Part shown: one piece after another, positions 4,934 through 9,440 of the stretch | How positions within the stretch are numbered: position 1 is the first letter of the stretch | Layout of the letters: each line of letters begins with the position of its first letter | Origin: an uncultured Planctomycetaceae bacterium | GTDB taxonomy: Bacteria; Planctomycetota; Planctomycetia; Pirellulales; Pirellulaceae | Reading direction: 5' to 3' | Assembly: GCA_937967665.1 (NCBI GenBank) | Contig: CALBSZ010000038.1 | Location: 1-9,440, forward strand | DNA length: 9,440 bases | Notes under the pieces: generated by a model | What the model saw: only the letters and a program-made list of their open reading frames with translations | What the model was told of the DNA's origin: nothing | Database searches by the model: none | Program-made: the position numbers and the translations under genes

Positions 4934-7366
4934 ATGAGGCAACATATCCCAGCACTTGGCGCGGTACGCATTGCGGCGATGGTTGTGTCTTTGTGTGGCC
5001 CGCTGTTGGCCGACGAGCTGCCGCCGGAGTTTGAGGACGCCCCCACGTTCACCATAACCGATTACGGGCCCGGCGCAAGCGACCATCAGGAGGTGGTCGA
5101 AACGGCATTCGCCCGCGCGCTGAACCAGCAGCCGGCTCCAGCGCCCATCACACCACGCATTGTCGTGGACGCCTCGACACCGCTGCCCGCGGGCGCGGTG
5201 AGCCTGACGCAGAGTTTCTTTGCTCCGGGAATCGAACAGAGTAGCCTGGAGCCGCTGCACCGCGCACGCACCATGATGGCACCCAGTATCGACTACATTC
5301 TGGGCCTCGAAGCAAGCACACGCGCCACAACCGACGGTGGCAGTTTGTTGGACAAGTCGCCGGCGGCCGTGGGCATCGGCGTCCAGAAGAGAACGCCCGT
5401 GGTGAACGACCCGCGGGTGCGTGGTTGCCGAGTTGGCAGCCTGTTCGCCTCCGGTTCGCATTGGGTCCCCGCAAGAATTGACCTCGATACCATGCTCAGC
5501 AAAATCGATTCTCGCTGGCTGCAGGATGTGGTCGTCATCAAGGGGCCGTACTCCGCGCAGTACGGCGCGGGTTTCGGGTTCATCGACTTCCAATTGCTCG
5601 GCACACCGCGCTACGAATGCGGCTACGAATCCCACGGCAGCACGGGAGTGGAGTATCGCTTTAACGGCGAACAAGTGTACGGCCACCAGTCGTTGTGGGG
5701 CGGTAACGAGGATTGGGGATACCGTGTGGCTTATGGTCATCGAACTGGCAACGACTACCGCGCCGGCAACGGTGTCGAGGTTCCGGCCAGCTACAATTCG
5801 CGATTCCTTGATGTAACGATTGGCAGGGACGTCGGCGAAGACGGTGAGGTGGAATTTACGTATTTGCGCCTGGATCAGACAAACGTGGAGTATCCGGGCC
5901 AGGCGTTCGACATGGACTTCCTGGTGACCGACGGGTTTGACTTGAGTTATCGCGACCGCGGGAACCAATGGTTCGATCAATTCGATGCGGACGTGTGGTA
6001 CAATCGCACCCGTTTCCAGGGTGACACCCGGAATCCAAGCAAGCACGCCCAGTTTCCGTTCTACGATTTCTTGTCCTTTGTCGGCGATACGGACGTCAAT
6101 TCGTCATCGCTGGGATACAAGATGGCCTGGAGCTGGGGAGATATCGAATCGTCGTACTTGACCGTCGGCACGGACCTGCGGTATGTCAAGCAGGAGCTCA
6201 ACGAAATCTCGAGCGGTACGTTGGGGTTCAGTTTCTGGTTCGATGCCAATTCGCCCATTCCAGAATCCGATCAACTCGATCCGGGGATCTTCGCCGAGTA
6301 CACGCTGCAATGCACCGACAGGGTTGCTTTAAAAACGGGCGTTCGCGCCGACTTCGTGGAGTCGCAAATCACCGACGACCCGGCGAAACTCGCCGCGGTG
6401 GGCACTAACGATCCACAGTCTTCGTACGCCGAAATCGTCGGTACCGATGAATTTGATCAGAGTTTCAGTTTGCTATCCGCTTACGTGACAGGCAATTACC
6501 AGGTCAGCCCCTGCATGGCCCTGAACGCAGGTGTTGGCTACGCGGAACGTCCGCCCACCTTGACGGAACTCTATGCTGCCGAGTCGTTCATGTTCCTGCT
6601 GCAAAGCGGGCTGAATACCGTTACGGGCGATCCGCGACTCAAGCGGGAACGCAACCTTCAAGTTGACGCTTCCGTGAACTGGGACAACGGCTTCTGCCGT
6701 GCCGGCCTGTCGGGGTTCCATTCGTGGCGCAGAGATTACATCACGTTTGAAAATCTGCGCGTGGCTGTCGGGCAGCACGGCAACAACGAACAATCGCAAT
6801 TGAAGTACGTTAATACGGATCGAGCAACCTTGTTTGGTGGCGAGTTCTACGCCGAACTGGATGCCAACGACTGGTTGTCGCCCTTCGCGACCGTGTCTTA
6901 CGTGGCGGGAAGGGACCTCGACCGCAATGGCAACTTTGCGACCCGCCAGTCCAGCGGGGCGGGTGACCCAAGTACGCAAGTCGCAGGATTGCCGCGCGGA
7001 GACTTTAGTGGAATCTCTGGCGGCGAGACGGAGTCCCTGCCGGGGATCTCGCCGTTGGAAAGCCGCATTGGAGTCCGCATTCATGAGCCACACAACCGCC
7101 GAAGGTGGGCGGTCGAACTCTCCGCGCGCGTCGTCGACAATCAGGATCGCGTCGCCCGCTCCCTGCTGGAAACACCCACTCCGGGCTTCACCGTCTGGGA
7201 CCTGCGTGGTTACTGGCAAGCCACGGACTCCTTCCTGGTCATCGCGGGTGTCGAGAATTTCACGGACAAGACATACCGCGAACACTTGGATTTTCGAAAT
7301 ACCGATGGCATTCAGCTGTACCAGCAAGGAATCGCTTTCTACCTGAGTACCGAACTCACGTACTAA
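4934..7366 (+). CDS. TonB-dependent outer-membrane receptor, planctomycete-type
   Basis: From ATG 4934 this is an 810-residue protein. Residues 1-26 are a signal peptide: a basic start, hydrophobic IAAMVVSLCGPLLA, and probable cleavage before DELPPE. Residues 110-222 are the plug, ending in VVVIKGPYSAQYGAGFGFID (197-216), the counterpart of the xxxRGPxSxLYG plug motif. The rest alternates polar and aromatic residues as a 22-strand barrel would. ERPPTLTELYAAE near 538-550 and GDPRLKRERNLQVD at 565-578 match the conserved 'P-x-LxELY ... GxPxLKxE' barrel region. FTDKTYREH and a terminal Tyr close the barrel. Such receptors import large or scarce ligands (siderophores, cobalamin, glycans) using TonB-ExbBD energy; the ligand cannot be read here and no TonB genes are in the window. 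TFTITDY near residue 38 could act as a TonB box. A frame-extending TTG at 4850 and an ATG at 4919 exist, but the signal peptide favours 4934. No strong ribosome binding site is seen at any of them. Confidence 0.87.
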   Translation: MRQHIPALGAVRIAAMVVSLCGPLLADELPPEFEDAPTFTITDYGPGASDHQEVVETAFARALNQQPAPAPITPRIVVDASTPLPAGAVSLTQSFFAPGIEQSSLEPLHRARTMMAPSIDYILGLEASTRATTDGGSLLDKSPAAVGIGVQKRTPVVNDPRVRGCRVGSLFASGSHWVPARIDLDTMLSKIDSRWLQDVVVIKGPYSAQYGAGFGFIDFQLLGTPRYECGYESHGSTGVEYRFNGEQVYGHQSLWGGNEDWGYRVAYGHRTGNDYRAGNGVEVPASYNSRFLDVTIGRDVGEDGEVEFTYLRLDQTNVEYPGQAFDMDFLVTDGFDLSYRDRGNQWFDQFDADVWYNRTRFQGDTRNPSKHAQFPFYDFLSFVGDTDVNSSSLGYKMAWSWGDIESSYLTVGTDLRYVKQELNEISSGTLGFSFWFDANSPIPESDQLDPGIFAEYTLQCTDRVALKTGVRADFVESQITDDPAKLAAVGTNDPQSSYAEIVGTDEFDQSFSLLSAYVTGNYQVSPCMALNAGVGYAERPPTLTELYAAESFMFLLQSGLNTVTGDPRLKRERNLQVDASVNWDNGFCRAGLSGFHSWRRDYITFENLRVAVGQHGNNEQSQLKYVNTDRATLFGGEFYAELDANDWLSPFATVSYVAGRDLDRNGNFATRQSSGAGDPSTQVAGLPRGDFSGISGGETESLPGISPLESRIGVRIHEPHNRRRWAVELSARVVDNQDRVARSLLETPTPGFTVWDLRGYWQATDSFLVIAGVENFTDKTYREHLDFRNTDGIQLYQQGIAFYLSTELTY

Positions 7367-7428
7367 CGCGGCGGTGGATCCTACCTGGACAGCGCCCGCC
7401 TCGGCCGTCATTCGAGTACGAAACACAA

Positions 7429-7445
7429 GCGAGTGGGGCACTTGC
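7429..7445. terminator. Hairpin between convergent genes, possible bidirectional terminator
   Basis: GCGAGTG at 7429-7435 pairs with CACTTGC at 7439-7445 (one G-T wobble) around a GGG loop. It lies 63 bases after the receptor stop and 70 bases beyond the stop of the opposing gene, in a 148-base convergent gap. There is no T run on either strand, so it is not a textbook intrinsic terminator. A smaller hairpin, CCGC-CAA-GCGG, lies at 7493-7503 next to the opposing gene's stop. Confidence 0.35.
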
Positions 7446-7514
7446 GTTCGAACACACTTGCTCGCGCTGCGTGCTTGTATTCTCGCGGATTGCCGCCAAG
7501 CGGACGCTGTCGAA

Positions 7515-9440
7515 CTACGCCAGGCGACGGAATTCACTTGCCAGGTCATCCCACAGGGCCGAGTCGCAGTATCCTAGGTCGTCGTCCAAGGCGGCCTGGA
7601 TCGCGGCTGCACGCATTTCAGATCGAGGCATCGGCACCGGGACGCCCTGACGGGTTTCCGATTCTCCTTCCGCGGCATCTTCAGCGGTGGCAACAGGCGG
7701 GCTCGGTTGGGCCGTCGAAAACAGCTGGAGACGCGTAACGAAGTTCGTGTGGAAATCACGCGCCACCGCCAGGTCAGCGCCATCGACGACATTGTCCCGG
7801 TTATAGTCGTAGCGATTCGATATACCGGCGTTACCCGTGGGATTGTCCCGTGAGCCGGCGAAATCAAACGCATTGACGATCGCATGGTCGGTGGAATCGC
7901 CCGATTCGCCGATCGCATTGCCGAAATAGAACACGTCGTCATGGGCCAGGCCAGTGCGCGGGTTGGCCAGCACGCGGGTTTCCAGCCACTGATTTCGGAT
8001 CTGGTTGTCCGCCCATGTGATCGTAATGCGGTCCGAACCGTCTGCTCCCGCCCCTTCGTCCACCTGGACGTTCTGCGGTGACGGCGCGGGTAACCAACTG
8101 CCGGAGACTCCATCGCCCATTCGAAACACGAAGTCCGCGACGGAAACGCTTGCCGGATTAGCGACATTCCAGACGTCGATCACCAATCCATTGATACCCG
8201 CGTTGTAGCTCGTGTAATTCGCGAAACTGGCAGTAACGCCTGGCAGCAGGGCGTGCTTGTCCGTGGCGATGGCATCGCCGTCGTTGCGGCCCTGGGCACC
8301 ATTGTCGTGATAGGAATTGTTGTAGAACACATGCCGGTCCAGAATGGTCGTTTCGGTCGACGTGCGGACGGCGAAGTTAACGCTTTCGAAATCCTGACCG
8401 CTGGGCAGCAGGATGCGCTGAACGCCGAACAGAGAATCGTTGCGGAGGACGGATACATTCTCATTGTCGTTCTTTGGATGAAAACCATTTGCCAAGATGA
8501 CTTCCGGCGCGCCGTCGCCATTCAAATCGGTACTTGCAATCCCGCTGGCAACGCCTGGCGGAGCATTGGTGACGCCCGTCACTTCGGTCGTGAAGGTGCC
8601 GTTGCCCTGATTTCTTAGAACGGTGAGCCCCGAGTCGGTCTTGGCCGCCACAATCAAGTCGATGTCCCCGTCCAGGTCCAGGTCGTCCGCGACGATTGCT
8701 GCCGGCGTATTTCCGGCGTTATAAAACGCTGGAGTCCCAAAGGATCCGCTGCCGCTATTCAGGAATACGCCGACGCGGTTTCGGCTGGGCGAAGTGACCG
8801 CCAGGTCGATATTGCCGTCGCCGTCAAAATCTCCCGGAGCGATATCCCAGGGGCGTGCGCCCACGTCCAGCGACGTGTCGGCGGTGAACTGCAGGTTGCC
8901 GTTGTTCAGAAGAACGCCGGCCGAGGTGGAGAAGGTTCGAGCGTCAATGTTTACCAGGATATCCACAAACGCAATATCGGGCAGATCGTCTGCGTCACCG
9001 ACCGTGCCGTCTTGGTCATCGTCGTTCAGGTGTGTCACGACCAGAGACGCGGGCCGCTGTGTAACCGCGATGGGTGAATTGGAGAAGGTGAACGTGCCAT
9101 CGCCGTTGTTCTCGAGCAGCATGATCTCGGGGCCGTTCAACAAAGTCACGACAAGGTCCGTATCCGAGTCGCGGTCGAAGTCGCCGCCGGCCAGCGAGAA
9201 TAGTACGGAGCCAATCTCGACATGCTCCGTCGCTGCCGATGCATAGTCGCGGCCTTGTGGATTGAACACGACTTGTACAAAAGTACCGGCCGCATGGGAT
9301 ACCGCGAGATCGACCCAGTCATCTCCGTTGAAGTCTGCGGCTACCAGCGAAAACGGATTGTTGCCGGCAGGGATTTTCGTCTGGTTGGCGGTCGAGAATC
9401 CGCCGTCGCCGTCGTTCCACAAAATACTCAAATTCCCGCG
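7515..9440 (-). CDS. Secreted FG-GAP/VCBS-type repeat protein with planctomycete C-terminal dockerin-like module, N-terminus outside window
   Basis: The frame is open to the window edge (R-G-N before LSILWNDGDGGF) and no true start is visible; the TTG at 9431 is inside a repeat. Counting from that Leu, six acidic calcium-loop motifs recur about every 50 residues: DFNGDDWVDL 33, DFDRDSDTDL 84, HLNDDDQDG 134, DFDGDGNIDL 201, DLDLDGDIDL 250 and DLNGDGAPEV 302. Most are followed by a xVLxNxGxGxF strand. This is an FG-GAP/VCBS beta-propeller pattern, as in integrin alpha chains. Residues 334-575 form a second module (RHVFYNNSYHDN, ASFANYTSYNAGINGLVIDV, DDVFYFGNAIGES) that I recognise from the ends of many secreted planctomycete proteins. 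It closes with a dockerin-type loop YDYNRDNVVDGADL at 541-554. A 60-residue Pro/acidic tail follows and ends in SEFRRLA. The likely role is calcium-stabilised surface or extracellular binding; the ligand is unknown. Confidence 0.85.
   Translation of the reverse strand, partial: RGNLSILWNDGDGGFSTANQTKIPAGNNPFSLVAADFNGDDWVDLAVSHAAGTFVQVVFNPQGRDYASAATEHVEIGSVLFSLAGGDFDRDSDTDLVVTLLNGPEIMLLENNGDGTFTFSNSPIAVTQRPASLVVTHLNDDDQDGTVGDADDLPDIAFVDILVNIDARTFSTSAGVLLNNGNLQFTADTSLDVGARPWDIAPGDFDGDGNIDLAVTSPSRNRVGVFLNSGSGSFGTPAFYNAGNTPAAIVADDLDLDGDIDLIVAAKTDSGLTVLRNQGNGTFTTEVTGVTNAPPGVASGIASTDLNGDGAPEVILANGFHPKNDNENVSVLRNDSLFGVQRILLPSGQDFESVNFAVRTSTETTILDRHVFYNNSYHDNGAQGRNDGDAIATDKHALLPGVTASFANYTSYNAGINGLVIDVWNVANPASVSVADFVFRMGDGVSGSWLPAPSPQNVQVDEGAGADGSDRITITWADNQIRNQWLETRVLANPRTGLAHDDVFYFGNAIGESGDSTDHAIVNAFDFAGSRDNPTGNAGISNRYDYNRDNVVDGADLAVARDFHTNFVTRLQLFSTAQPSPPVATAEDAAEGESETRQGVPVPMPRSEMRAAAIQAALDDDLGYCDSALWDDLASEFRRLA

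Noticed and set aside
4934..5014. Lipoprotein signal for the receptor (Cys in VVSLCG)
   Set aside because: The residue before the Cys is Leu, not the Gly/Ala/Ser of a lipobox; ordinary cleavage after LLA fits better.
4928..6046. Reverse-strand open frame of 372 codons opposite the TonB-dependent receptor
   Set aside because: Antisense to the signal peptide and plug of the receptor; composition rich in Arg, His, Ala and Val with no recognisable domain.
6473..7549. Reverse-strand open frame of 358 codons across the receptor C-terminus and the convergent gap
   Set aside because: Antisense to conserved barrel motifs and overlapping the end of the FG-GAP gene; no motif support.
9429..9431. Start codon of the FG-GAP gene at the TTG at 9431
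   Set aside because: The frame stays open to the window edge, and the upstream residues R-G-N continue the repeat strand, so the TTG is an internal Leu.
1..9440. tRNA, rRNA, CRISPR array or insertion sequence
   Set aside because: No clover-leaf tRNA ends, regularly spaced direct repeats, transposase motifs or terminal inverted repeats were recognised.

Overview
The window looks like chromosomal DNA of a planctomycete, most likely of the Pirellulales/Rhodopirellula type. This rests on three things: an ECF sigma factor fused by a one-base overlap to a huge transmembrane Ser/Thr kinase whose N-terminus carries paired EYxxRFP-like motifs and a zinc ribbon; a TonB-dependent receptor with a plug sequence I associate with planctomycetes; and an FG-GAP repeat protein ending in the C-terminal dockerin-like module seen on many secreted planctomycete proteins. 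The assignment comes from reading the proteins; no search was run.

Layout, left to right. (1) Bases 2-115 are the last 37 codons and stop of a + strand gene, probably peroxiredoxin/AhpC-TSA-like. (2) Bases 116-476 are non-coding, with a weak terminator-like hairpin, a longer imperfect hairpin and a short dyad ahead of the next gene. (3) Bases 477-1055 encode an ECF-type sigma factor. (4) Bases 1055-4510 encode a 1151-residue Ser/Thr kinase with an N-terminal module, zinc ribbon, kinase domain, one membrane span and a long helical (TPR-like) C-terminal region. (5) Bases 4511-4933 are a second non-coding region holding a hairpin and a 12-base word shared with the first gap. (6) Bases 4934-7366 encode a TonB-dependent outer-membrane receptor. 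(7) A 148-base convergent gap with a hairpin follows. (8) Bases 7515-9440, on the - strand, hold the C-terminal 641 residues of a secreted FG-GAP/VCBS-type protein whose start lies outside the window.

The sigma factor and the kinase form one translationally coupled operon and are the functional core of the window. The kinase is built as a membrane receptor: cytoplasmic catalytic domain, one transmembrane helix, large extracytoplasmic repeat region. The sigma factor has no anti-sigma gene beside it. In region 2.2, where typical ECF factors have an acidic D-A-E-D motif, it reads E-S-M-D. This suggests, without proving, that the kinase switches the sigma factor on by phosphorylation. The receptor and the FG-GAP protein are envelope or secreted proteins transcribed towards each other; nothing in the sequence shows that they belong to the sigma/kinase regulon.
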